NCBI GenBank assembly: GCA_964621605.1
Contig: CAZUMJ010000001.1
Coordinates: 1-64,000, forward strand
DNA: 64,000 nt
Reading direction: 5' to 3'
From: CAZUMJ01 sp964621605
GTDB lineage: Bacteria > Actinomycetota > Acidimicrobiia > Acidimicrobiales > Iamiaceae
The notes under the pieces were generated by a model. That model ran no database searches and was not told the origin of the DNA. It saw only the letters and a program-made list of their open reading frames with translations. Positions 42,932-50,489 of this stretch are shown in pieces. The position numbers and the translations under genes are program-made. Each line of letters begins with the position of its first letter. Position 1 is the first letter of the stretch.

Positions 42932-43004
42932 TTCGGCACCGATTCGGTGCATCTGGGCGTTCTCGGCACCGATTCGGTGCGCCATTTGGGCACTATCGGT
43001 GCCC
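42932..43004. repeat. Three palindromic units with ~30-bp period
   Basis: TCGGCACCGATTCGGTGC occurs at 42933-42950 and 42963-42980, each containing the hairpin GCACCG-ATT-CGGTGC. A third diverged palindrome, GGGCAC-TATCG-GTGCCC, spans 42988-43004. They lie in the non-coding stretch between the integrase remnant and the methyltransferase pseudogene. Possible roles are protein-binding sites, a REP-like element or the end of a lost mobile unit. Confidence 0.6.
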
Positions 43005-43028
43005 AGAACAAGTGGGGCGGGGGGAGCA

Positions 43029-43073
43029 TCCACGGGCGGGCGGGGCGAGCGTCCACGGGCGGGCGGGGCGAGC
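43029..43073. repeat. 23-bp tandem repeat, two copies
   Basis: The unit TCCACGGGCGGGCGGGGCGA followed by GC repeats at 43029-43050 and 43052-43073. A GC-rich low-complexity duplication in the decayed accessory patch; no function seen. Confidence 0.75.
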
Positions 43074-43097
43074 AGCCGGGCGCGGACGGGCAACCCG

Positions 43098-43897
43098 CTA
43101 CGCGCGACCGGGGGCGTCCGCGGCCTTCCCGGCGACCACGTCCACGTTGGTGCTGAGCAACCGCAACCCCGGCACCTGCGCCATGCGGTTGTTGAGCTGC
43201 CATACCCGTGTCGCGCGCGCCGGGGCGAGGCGGCGCCCCAGTTGGGTGAGCGGCAAGATGTTTCGCGTCCCGGCCTCGACCACCTGGAAGCCGCACACGT
43301 CGAGCAACAGCACGGCGCTGTGCACCGAGTACACGTGATCGTGTGGAAGCTTGCCGTGGTAGTACCGGCCGGTCCGCCGGGCGACGTACTCCACGTAAGA
43401 GGTGCGGTTCGGGAGCTTCGACACGAAGACCCGCCCGCCGGGCCGCAGGAGCGCCGGATCTCAGCGAGGCTCCCAACCGGGTCGGCGACGTGTTCGAGTG
43501 TGCCGTGGCTGACGACAGCGTCGAACGACTCGTCGTGGTACGGCAACGCGACAGGGTCGCCGCTCACGGTGACCGACAGGTCCGGGTACTAGCGAAACGT
43601 CGACGTCGTCGCCTCGGAACCGAGCTCGCTGCGGTAGTCGAACGACGACACGTCGAGGCCGAGTGCCGCGAGACGGGTTGAGAGGTGCCCGAACCCCGCA
43701 CCCCAGTCGAGGACTCGCTTCGCGCCTCAGTCGGCGACGCGTCGGGCGGCCGCGTCGTACTCGAGGCCGAGCAGGGTCGAGTCGCCCCCGACGTCGTAAA
43801 GCATGTCGGAGCCCGCCATGCCCTCAATCGGTGAGCTGCTGAACTCTTCCAATGCGATCCACTTTCGCGCCGGTGTCTGGGATGCCCGGGCGACCAT
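43098..43897 (-). pseudogene. Class I SAM-dependent methyltransferase, disrupted
   Basis: The minus strand reads MLYDVGGDSTLLGLEYDAAA, then an in-frame TGA (43727-43729). The SAM motif I RVLDWGAGFGHLSTRLAALG follows, then an in-frame TAG (43589-43591), and PVALPYHDESFDAVVSHGTL. A frameshift near 43451-43455 follows, after which LLRPGGRVFVSKLPNRTSYV continues to the TAG at 43098. Two stops and one shift in an otherwise coherent methyltransferase-11-type protein show decay. The start is uncertain (ATG 43897 or 43819). Possible substrates include glycolipid or sugar intermediates. Confidence 0.85.
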
Positions 43898-44053
43898 GCA
43901 AGGGGTCGCATCCTTCCGCAAGGGTTGGGCGGCGGCTGGGCCGCGGGCAGGCGCTGGAAGCCTACCCACGTGCCCTCGAGTCGCCCGCTCGCTCGCTGCC
44001 GGCCGCTGTCGCGTCGGCCTCGATCCTGCCGAAAACGAACGAGTCCGTGTCGG

Positions 44054-44059
44054 TATAGT
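44054..44059 (+). promoter_or_regulatory. -10-like TATAGT upstream of the SPFH operon
   Basis: TATAGT lies 61 bp before the ATG at 44121, and AGAGGGG precedes that ATG by six bases. The gene would then have a leader of about 55 nt, unlike most genes here. No clear -35. Confidence 0.4.
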
Positions 44060-44120
44060 TGCCGCCCACGAGGCCCGGGCTGTCGGTGGCCGGGGCGGCG
44101 AGACGAGAAGAGGGGTTCGC

Positions 44121-45350
44121 ATGGGCTTCATCAAGGCGTTCACGGGCGCGTTGGGCGGCACCTTCGCTGACCAGTGGAAGGACTTCCTCGTACCACCCTC
44201 GACCCTTGCGCCAACCGCGGCGGTGTTCCCCGCGGTCGCGCAGGGCACAGACGCCGGCCGCGGCGCCAACACGCAGGGCTCCGAGCACATCATCACCAAC
44301 GGCAGCCGCATCGTGGTGCCCGAGGGCTATGCACTCGTGACCTTCCAAGACGGTGAGCTCACCGGTGTCGTCGCCGAGCCGGGCGGGTTCATCTTCACCT
44401 CGGAGGACCAGAACGCGCAGTCGGTCTTCGCCGGTGACGGCATCATCAGCGCGACGCTCAAGACGTCGTGGGAGCGCTTCAAGTTCGGCGGCCAGCCGGC
44501 TTCGCAGCAGCTCGCGTTCTACGTGAACCTCAAGGAGATCCCGAACAACCGCTTCGGCACCCAGTCGGAGATCTACTGGGACGACGCGTACCTCGGCGCC
44601 CAGGTCGGCGCGATCACCCGCGGGAGCTACTCGCTGAAGATCGTCGACCCGATCCTGTTGGTGAAGCAGTTCATCCCGCTCACGTACCTGAACTACGACC
44701 CCAAGGTCTTCGACTTCAGCGACATGGACAACGACGCTGCGAGCCAGTTGTTCAACGAGGTCGTGGGCTCGCTTGCGGCTGCCTTCTCGCACTACACGAA
44801 CGACCCGAGCAAGGGGAACCGCATCGCGCGCATCCAGGGCGACGCCATCGGCTTCGCCCAGTCGCTCAGCGCGGCGGTCGAGGAGGGCTACCAGTGGACC
44901 TCCACGCGTGGCCTCACCATCGTCAAGGTCGCCCTCGCCGCGATCGAGTACGACGAAGACACGAAGGCACTCCTCAGCGACGTGAAGAAGGCCGACGCCC
45001 TCGGCGGTGCACGTGGCAACTCGTTCATGCAGCAGGCCGCGGCACGCGGCATCCAGGCCGCCGGTGAGAACGGCGGCGGTGGCACCGGCATGGCGTTCCT
45101 CGGCATGGGGATGCAGGCTGCCGGCGGTGCGATGGGTGGCCTTCAGCAGCCGAACGTCCCGCCCGCGTACCCGCCGCCCGCTCCGCCTCCCGCGGCTGCC
45201 GCGGCACCCGCCGCTCCGGCGCCGGAGGCTCCGGCGGCTCCCGCTGAGGACCCGGTAGCGAAGCTTGCCCAGTACAAGCAGATGCTCGACCAGGGCCTCA
45301 TCACCCAGGAAGACTTCGACGCCGCCAAAGCCAAGGTTCTGGGGCTGTAG
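44121..45350 (+). CDS. SPFH-domain/virion-core-like protein with C-terminal SHOCT domain
   Basis: 409 residues. Residues 1-300 match the SPFH 'virion core protein' family represented by Bacillus YdjI: MGFIKAFTGALGGTFADQWK at the start, then FKFGGQPASQQLAFYVNLKE, then SEIYWDDAYLGAQV. A Gly/Met- then Pro/Ala-rich linker follows, ending in a SHOCT module (about 375-409: DPVAKLAQYKQMLDQGLIT then QEDFDAAKAKVLGL). Such proteins form membrane-associated oligomeric scaffolds. First gene of a three-gene unit with a zinc-ribbon membrane protein and a small membrane protein. AGAGGGG is its ribosome-binding site. Confidence 0.88.
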   Translation: MGFIKAFTGALGGTFADQWKDFLVPPSTLAPTAAVFPAVAQGTDAGRGANTQGSEHIITNGSRIVVPEGYALVTFQDGELTGVVAEPGGFIFTSEDQNAQSVFAGDGIISATLKTSWERFKFGGQPASQQLAFYVNLKEIPNNRFGTQSEIYWDDAYLGAQVGAITRGSYSLKIVDPILLVKQFIPLTYLNYDPKVFDFSDMDNDAASQLFNEVVGSLAAAFSHYTNDPSKGNRIARIQGDAIGFAQSLSAAVEEGYQWTSTRGLTIVKVALAAIEYDEDTKALLSDVKKADALGGARGNSFMQQAAARGIQAAGENGGGGTGMAFLGMGMQAAGGAMGGLQQPNVPPAYPPPAPPPAAAAAPAAPAPEAPAAPAEDPVAKLAQYKQMLDQGLITQEDFDAAKAKVLGL

Positions 45351-45359
45351 GCGGCTCGG

Positions 45360-46706
45360 ATGAGCGACCCATCGCAGATTCCGCCGCCCCCGCCTCCGCC
45401 CGGCTCGGCGGTGCCACCCCCACCGCCTGCGCCTTCGCAAGCGGCACCAGCGGTGCCGGCACCCCCACCCGCACCCTCCGCTCCGGCAACGCCCGAGGCC
45501 GCGGCGCCGCAGGCAGCCCCGGCTGTTGCGGCGCAGCCCGACGCGCAGATCATCCAGACCGATTCGGCAAAGTCCGACGGCCTGGTGAAGTGCGAGCGCT
45601 GCGGTGCCACAGACATCGCCCTCAACGTCGAGAGCGGCAAGCTGCGCTGCAACTTCTGTCGCCACGAGTGGCTGCCGGAGTCGGCCGGCGACGCGTTCGG
45701 CATCAACGGTGACATCGGCAAGCTGACCACCACGATCATCGGGTCGGGTTCATCCGACATCCAGGCATCGGTCGAGGTGGTCGTCACCTTCAAGTGCGGT
45801 GGTTGCGGCGCCGAGGTCGTCATCGACACCGCCAGCAGCATGCAGGCACGCTGCCACTGGTGCCGCAACAAGCTGTCGGTCAACGAGCAGATCCCCAACG
45901 GCGCGGTTCCCGATGTCGTGCTGCCCTTCAGCGTGAAGAAGGACGCGGCGGTCGGTCACATCAACGACTTCGTGAAGAAGCGCATGACGTTCGCGCACCC
46001 GAAGTTCAAGGCGGAGTTCAACCCAGAGAACGTGATGGGCGTGTACCTGCCCTACATGGTCGTCGACATGAACGCCCACGCCGCGTATGCGGGCCAGGGT
46101 GAGCACGAGACCCGCCGCTACACGGTGAAGCACGGCGATTCCGAGCAGACCCGCTACGACGCAGACGTGTACCAGGTCGGGCGGGAGTTCGACATCCACA
46201 TCAACGACCTCACGGTCGAGTCGTCGACAGAGAGGCTCAACCGGGGGCTGCACAACACGAACAACGTGATCAACACGATCATGCCGTTCGACGTCGAGAA
46301 CTCGGTGCGTTACGACGCGAACTTCCTCGCCGGGTTCACGTCCGAGCGTCGCGACACGAACATCGCCGACCTCATGCCCATGGTGACCGAGCAGGCAAAG
46401 GACATCGCCCGCCTCTCCGCGCACGAGACGCTCGGCTTCTACGACCGTGGCGTGCGGTGGGACAACGAGCAGCTCGACGTGGTTGGGCAACGCTGGATCG
46501 CCGCCTACCTGCCGGTGTGGCTGTACAGCTACCACCAGGACAACGGCAACGGGAACGGCATGCTGCACTACGTGGCGGTCAACGGACGGACCGGAGAGAC
46601 GATGGGCAGCGTGCCCCTCTACCAGCGCAAGCTGCTCGCGGTGGCTGCGATGGTCGAGGTGATCGGCATCATCTTGGCTGTCATCATCATGGCGATGGGA
46701 GGCTGA
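45360..46706 (+). CDS. Double zinc-ribbon membrane protein, YdjG-like
   Basis: 448 residues. A Pro/Ala-rich N-terminus (about 1-60) precedes two zinc ribbons: Cys78/Cys81 with Cys97/Cys100, and Cys146/Cys149 with Cys165/Cys168. A beta-rich domain follows (about 180-410), with one hydrophobic C-terminal span (about 425-446). This layout matches the TFIIB-type zinc-ribbon proteins next to SPFH genes, such as YdjG of Bacillus subtilis. It starts nine bases after the SPFH gene, so they are cotranscribed. Probably part of a membrane-anchored complex. Confidence 0.85.
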   Translation: MSDPSQIPPPPPPPGSAVPPPPPAPSQAAPAVPAPPPAPSAPATPEAAAPQAAPAVAAQPDAQIIQTDSAKSDGLVKCERCGATDIALNVESGKLRCNFCRHEWLPESAGDAFGINGDIGKLTTTIIGSGSSDIQASVEVVVTFKCGGCGAEVVIDTASSMQARCHWCRNKLSVNEQIPNGAVPDVVLPFSVKKDAAVGHINDFVKKRMTFAHPKFKAEFNPENVMGVYLPYMVVDMNAHAAYAGQGEHETRRYTVKHGDSEQTRYDADVYQVGREFDIHINDLTVESSTERLNRGLHNTNNVINTIMPFDVENSVRYDANFLAGFTSERRDTNIADLMPMVTEQAKDIARLSAHETLGFYDRGVRWDNEQLDVVGQRWIAAYLPVWLYSYHQDNGNGNGMLHYVAVNGRTGETMGSVPLYQRKLLAVAAMVEVIGIILAVIIMAMGG

Positions 46707-46707
46707 G

Positions 46708-47058
46708 GTGTTGTTCGGAGTCACCCATGAGCTGATCGGGTTGCTGGCACGCTCGAGCTCCAGCAGCAACAACGGATCGTTCGGCGCGATCTTCTTGTTG
46801 TCGGGGTTCGTGTTCTACGGCTTCGTGTTCCTCAAGTACCGCAACGTCAACAAGCGGCACCACTACGAGACCGAGACGCAGGCCCAGCGGCTGAACGACG
46901 AGGCATCAGACACGCTCGTCAACTCGCTCACCGATCTGAGCAACTCGCGCATGCAGGGTGCGAACAGCACCGCGTTGCATGGCACGGGCACCGGCTCGGG
47001 CGTCCAGGCAGCGTTGAAGCATCTGCCGAAGTCGCTGAAGGGCATCGTCGACAGCTGA
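46708..47058 (+). CDS. Small membrane protein of the SPFH operon, possibly YdjH-like
   Basis: 116 residues from a GTG two bases after the preceding stop (TGAGGTG). One hydrophobic span at about 26-42 (GAIFLLSGFVFYGFVFLKY), then a charged cytosolic tail ending KHLPKSLKGIVDS. No independent family recognised. Position and topology match the third, membrane component of Bacillus ydjGHI-like loci; this is inference from context. Confidence 0.75.
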   Translation: MLFGVTHELIGLLARSSSSSNNGSFGAIFLLSGFVFYGFVFLKYRNVNKRHHYETETQAQRLNDEASDTLVNSLTDLSNSRMQGANSTALHGTGTGSGVQAALKHLPKSLKGIVDS

Positions 47059-47080
47059 CGCCCACCGTTGCGGGATCGTT

Positions 47081-47114
47081 CGCCGTCGATGGACCGTGCC
47101 TCCTGTCGACGGCG
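47081..47114. terminator. Hairpin between convergent genes
   Basis: CGCCGTCGA (47081-47089) pairs perfectly with TCGACGGCG (47106-47114) around a 16-nt loop. It lies between the SPFH operon and the convergent methyltransferase gene, the expected place for a bidirectional terminator. No T-run. Confidence 0.5.
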
Positions 47115-47147
47115 TGCGCGCGGCGGTGAGGGCTGGCGGAAGCGGGC

Positions 47148-48602
47148 CTACGCAGGCAGGTCCCGCTCTGTCCAGAATCCGACCATCGGGCGCGCCCGCA
47201 CAGACTCACCCGTGGCGTAGGCGGCCAGGCGCGCCACGTCGAGCGGATCGCCCATCTCGATGACGTCGAACACCGCGGCCGATCCCGCGGCGTGCAGCGC
47301 GACGTCGCCTTCGCTCGACGGCTTGGGGCGATGGGTGGTGAGGAGCAGGAGGGGAGTGTCGCCGGCCCGACCTCGCAGGGCATGCGCACGACCGAGCGCC
47401 TTCCACACCGCGTCGGAGCGCAGGAGCCCGCCCCGATACGTGGTGCCGGTCCCGGCCACGTCGACGAACCACGTCTGGCCGCTCGCATCCTCGATCACGA
47501 AGCTCACCGTGACGCCGGTTGCCCGCACACGCTGGTTGGTCCCCACGACACGGAAGCCCACCGCCTCCAACACCTCGAGGGCGAGCTTCTGCGCGGACTG
47601 CCCCGTAGACGGGGGAAGCGGCACGTGCTCGGCAGCGTTCGGACTGCCGCTCCCCGCGACCGGGCCGCTTGTCGAGCTGCCTTCGGCGAGCGCCTCGGCG
47701 ACGCGCCGGCGGGCGATGCCCACGAACTCGGCGTCGAGGTCGTAGCCGATGTAGCGGCGCCCGAGGCCCGCTGCCGCGACGAGGGTCGAGCCGCTTCCCA
47801 TGAACGGGTCGAGCACGAGGTCGTCGGTGTAGGTGTAGAGGCGGATCAGCTTGTCTGGCAGTTCGACAGGGAACGGGGCGGGGTGACCAACGCGCCGCGC
47901 GCTCTCGGTCGGCACCTCCCACACGTCGAGCGTGAGGGCCATGAAGTCGTCAGCGGTGATCCCGCCTTCTGAGGGCAGGCCCTCCGCGGCGCGCTGCTTG
48001 GCGCTGCGTGCCCTGTCGAAGCGGCCCTTGCTCGCCACGATGACCCGCTCGGTGATGTCGCGGATGACCGGGTTGGACGGGCTGCGGAACGACCCCCATG
48101 CGCACGACCCGCTCGCACCCTCGCCCTTCTGCCAGATCAGCTCGGCGCGCAGCAACAGACCAAGGTCGTGTTCGAGGATGCGGATCACGTCGGCCGACAA
48201 GCTCCGGTACGGGCGGCGCCCGAGGTTCGCGACGTTCACGGCGATGCGGCCGCCCGGCTCCAGGGTGCGCACGCATTCCCGGAACACGTCGCGCAGCATG
48301 TCGAGGTACTCGAGGTACGACGAGGGCACGCCGTCGCGCTCGAGCTCTTCCTCGTAGGTCTTCCCGGCGAAGTACGGCGGCGAGGTGACGACCAGCGCGA
48401 CCGACCCGTCTGCCACGGCCTGCATGTCGCGGGCGTCGCCGTGCATGAACGGCTCGACGACCGGCTTCGGGGGCAGCACGGTGTCGTCGCGGGAGATGTC
48501 GGGCGGCCGGAAGCGCTCGTAGAACGCCGTGGCGTCATGGCTCTCGCGCGTGCTCACACCGAAGTTCGAGGTCGCCGTCGACGTCTTGCGCCGTGGAGGC
48601 AT
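47148..48602 (-). CDS. Site-specific DNA methyltransferase with extra C-terminal domain
   Basis: 484 residues. Motif IV is VVTSPPYF near residue 75 and motif I is DPFMGSGSTLVAAAGLGRRYIGYD near 275, the beta-class order of N6-adenine/N4-cytosine methylases. About 170 residues follow the catalytic part, with FVIEDASGQTWFVDVAG and YRGGLLRSDAVWKALGRAHAL. The E...D.D pattern in a beta-hairpin resembles a PD-(D/E)XK-like or DNA-recognition domain, but the catalytic Lys is not evident. No restriction gene adjacent. It may be a solitary epigenetic methylase or a single-chain restriction-modification relic. Confidence 0.85.
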   Translation of the reverse strand: MPPRRKTSTATSNFGVSTRESHDATAFYERFRPPDISRDDTVLPPKPVVEPFMHGDARDMQAVADGSVALVVTSPPYFAGKTYEEELERDGVPSSYLEYLDMLRDVFRECVRTLEPGGRIAVNVANLGRRPYRSLSADVIRILEHDLGLLLRAELIWQKGEGASGSCAWGSFRSPSNPVIRDITERVIVASKGRFDRARSAKQRAAEGLPSEGGITADDFMALTLDVWEVPTESARRVGHPAPFPVELPDKLIRLYTYTDDLVLDPFMGSGSTLVAAAGLGRRYIGYDLDAEFVGIARRRVAEALAEGSSTSGPVAGSGSPNAAEHVPLPPSTGQSAQKLALEVLEAVGFRVVGTNQRVRATGVTVSFVIEDASGQTWFVDVAGTGTTYRGGLLRSDAVWKALGRAHALRGRAGDTPLLLLTTHRPKPSSEGDVALHAAGSAAVFDVIEMGDPLDVARLAAYATGESVRARPMVGFWTERDLPA

Positions 48603-48685
48603 GGGCGGGGTCCTTCCGGTCGTCCGGCGATCCTACGACCCCGTCGAACACACGCGCGCGGTGCACTTTGCCGTGCCAGGCTCCG

Positions 48686-49273
48686 TCAACCGATGGCGGC
48701 GACCACCTGGTGCCAGACGGCGACGATGACGTTGTCCTCGTCGATCGTCACGTCACAGCTGCTGACGGTGACCGGTCCCGCGGGGCCGTAGGCCGAGATC
48801 TCGAGGTCGCTGCCGTCTGCCCAGGACGCGCACGACCGAGTCGGCCTGCGCGGCAGATCGAGCAGTTGCCCGGCCTGGGTGTCGACGACGGCCCGTACCT
48901 GGGCGAGGAGCTCAGTTGGGAGGACACCGCTTCGTGGCTCGGTCGTTGCACTCCAGGAGCCGTCGCGCCGCAGCACGACCTCGCTGTGGCACTCGTGTCC
49001 GTCACCGCACATCCCGCCCGTGGAGGACCAGCGCAGCAGTGGTGTCACGGGTCCCGATGACCCGGGCGTGCTCGACGCGGGCGTGCTCGACGTGACCTGC
49101 GGCCCTGCATCGCCGGTGGTCGGCGCCCGGCGGGCATCGGTCGCCGGCCCCGAAGCACATCCTGCGAGAAGGCTGACGAGCACGGCGCAGACCGCAGCGA
49201 GCAGGTCCGTGGGCCTCCGCACCCGAACGCTGCGGGAACGGTGCGGGGTCTGAGGTTCGAGTGTCCTGGGCAT
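48686..49273 (-). CDS. Lipoprotein of unknown function
   Basis: 195 residues. Arg-rich N-terminus, hydrophobic stretch and lipobox LAGC near residue 40, then a Thr/Ser/Pro linker. The small folded domain contains several Cys residues (MCGDGHECHS, SCASW, SSCDV), which could form disulfides outside the cell. GGAGG is present about eight bases before the ATG. No family recognised. Divergent from the adenylate cyclase gene across a 142-bp region with no clear operator. Confidence 0.75.
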   Translation of the reverse strand: MPRTLEPQTPHRSRSVRVRRPTDLLAAVCAVLVSLLAGCASGPATDARRAPTTGDAGPQVTSSTPASSTPGSSGPVTPLLRWSSTGGMCGDGHECHSEVVLRRDGSWSATTEPRSGVLPTELLAQVRAVVDTQAGQLLDLPRRPTRSCASWADGSDLEISAYGPAGPVTVSSCDVTIDEDNVIVAVWHQVVAAIG

Positions 49274-49415
49274 CGCGTCGCCTCCGGCGACGATGCTGGC
49301 ACAGGACGACGATCCGCGAAGGGGGTGCTGCGGCCCGAGCAGCAACTCGGCGAGTGTCGCGGTGCGCGGAGTGTGGCACCGGAGGGGCTCGCGTCGAGGT
49401 CGCTCCCGTGGGATC

Positions 49416-50489
49416 ATGGCGCCCATGACGCCAGACCCGGAGCCGGCGTACCCCATCACCGCCGACGAACTGGCGTCGCTGTACCGGATCGTGGGGTTGG
49501 AGCCGCCGCGCTACACCCGTGACCAGGTCGAGCAGTTGTCCCACATCGACCGGGAGCGTGCCCTGCGGTGGTGGCGTGCGATGGGGTTTCCCGAGGTCGG
49601 TGAGGACGTCGTCGGTTTCGGTGAGAGCGACGTCGTGGTGTCACGTCGCTTGGGGGAGCTCATCGACGAAGGGCTCGTCGATGACAGCGGCGTGCTCCGT
49701 CTTGCCCGCCTCATGGGGTCGTCGTTCTCCCGCATCGCGGAGGCGCAGCTCGGAGCGGTCGACTCCTCCGCGGTCGAGGCGTTGCTCCTCGGCGCGGATC
49801 AGGACCTCGAAGGGCTCGCGCGGGCGCGCCTAGCGGCCCTTGAGAGCTCGATGCTGTACGTGTGGCGTCGCCACCTCCTCGCGGCGCTCGGCCAACGCAT
49901 CGAGGCGGGGTCCGACGTCGTGGTCGCCGTCGGCTTTGCCGACATCACCGGGTTCACCCGCATGACCAAGCGACTCTCGCAAGCCGAGCTCGCCGACATC
50001 GTCGACTACTTCGAGTCGGCGGCGTTCGATGTCGTCACGTCCTACGGGGGCCGGGTCGTCAAGCTCATCGGAGACGAGGTGATGTACACGAGCGTCGACC
50101 CTGCCGACGCCGTGCGCATCGGCCTCGACCTGATCGACCGGGCGGCGCTCGGGCCCCGCCCGGTCAAGCTGCACTGCGGGGTGGCGTGGGGCGCCACCGT
50201 TGATGTGGGCGGCGACGTCTTCGGCTCGACCGTCAACCTGGCAAGTCGGCTCACCACGCTGGCGCGCCCCGACACCGTCGTCGTGCCGCGCGATCTGGGC
50301 AAACGGCTCGCCAAGATCACCGATCTCGCCATTCGTCCGTCGCGGCAGATCCACGACCTGAAGGGGATCGGGCCAACCCGAATCTCGGCGGTGCGCCGGG
50401 CCGGCGTCGACGTGACCGTGCCGACGGGCAGCTTCGACGGCTCAGCTGTGGAGGCGGTGGACGGCGGCGTCAGCGGCGAGGACGAGTAG
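49416..50489 (+). CDS. Class III adenylate cyclase with N-terminal regulatory domain
   Basis: 357 residues. The first 170 residues (YPITADELASLYRIVGLEPP to FSRIAEAQLGAV) resemble the autoinhibitory/pH-sensing domain of Mycobacterium Rv1264/Rv2212-type cyclases. The catalytic domain has metal-binding FADITGFTRM and GDEVMYTS, the purine-recognition Lys in GGRVVKLIGDE, and DVFGSTVNLASRL for the Asp/Asn/Arg set. It makes cAMP in the cytosol. ATG 49416 or 49425 could be the start. Its 3' end overlaps the convergent esterase gene by 48 bases. Confidence 0.92.
   Translation: MAPMTPDPEPAYPITADELASLYRIVGLEPPRYTRDQVEQLSHIDRERALRWWRAMGFPEVGEDVVGFGESDVVVSRRLGELIDEGLVDDSGVLRLARLMGSSFSRIAEAQLGAVDSSAVEALLLGADQDLEGLARARLAALESSMLYVWRRHLLAALGQRIEAGSDVVVAVGFADITGFTRMTKRLSQAELADIVDYFESAAFDVVTSYGGRVVKLIGDEVMYTSVDPADAVRIGLDLIDRAALGPRPVKLHCGVAWGATVDVGGDVFGSTVNLASRLTTLARPDTVVVPRDLGKRLAKITDLAIRPSRQIHDLKGIGPTRISAVRRAGVDVTVPTGSFDGSAVEAVDGGVSGEDE

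Noticed and set aside
42932..43073. CRISPR array
   Set aside because: Only two clear repeat copies, spacers of about 12 bp and no cas genes; the repeats are palindromic hairpins rather than a CRISPR series.
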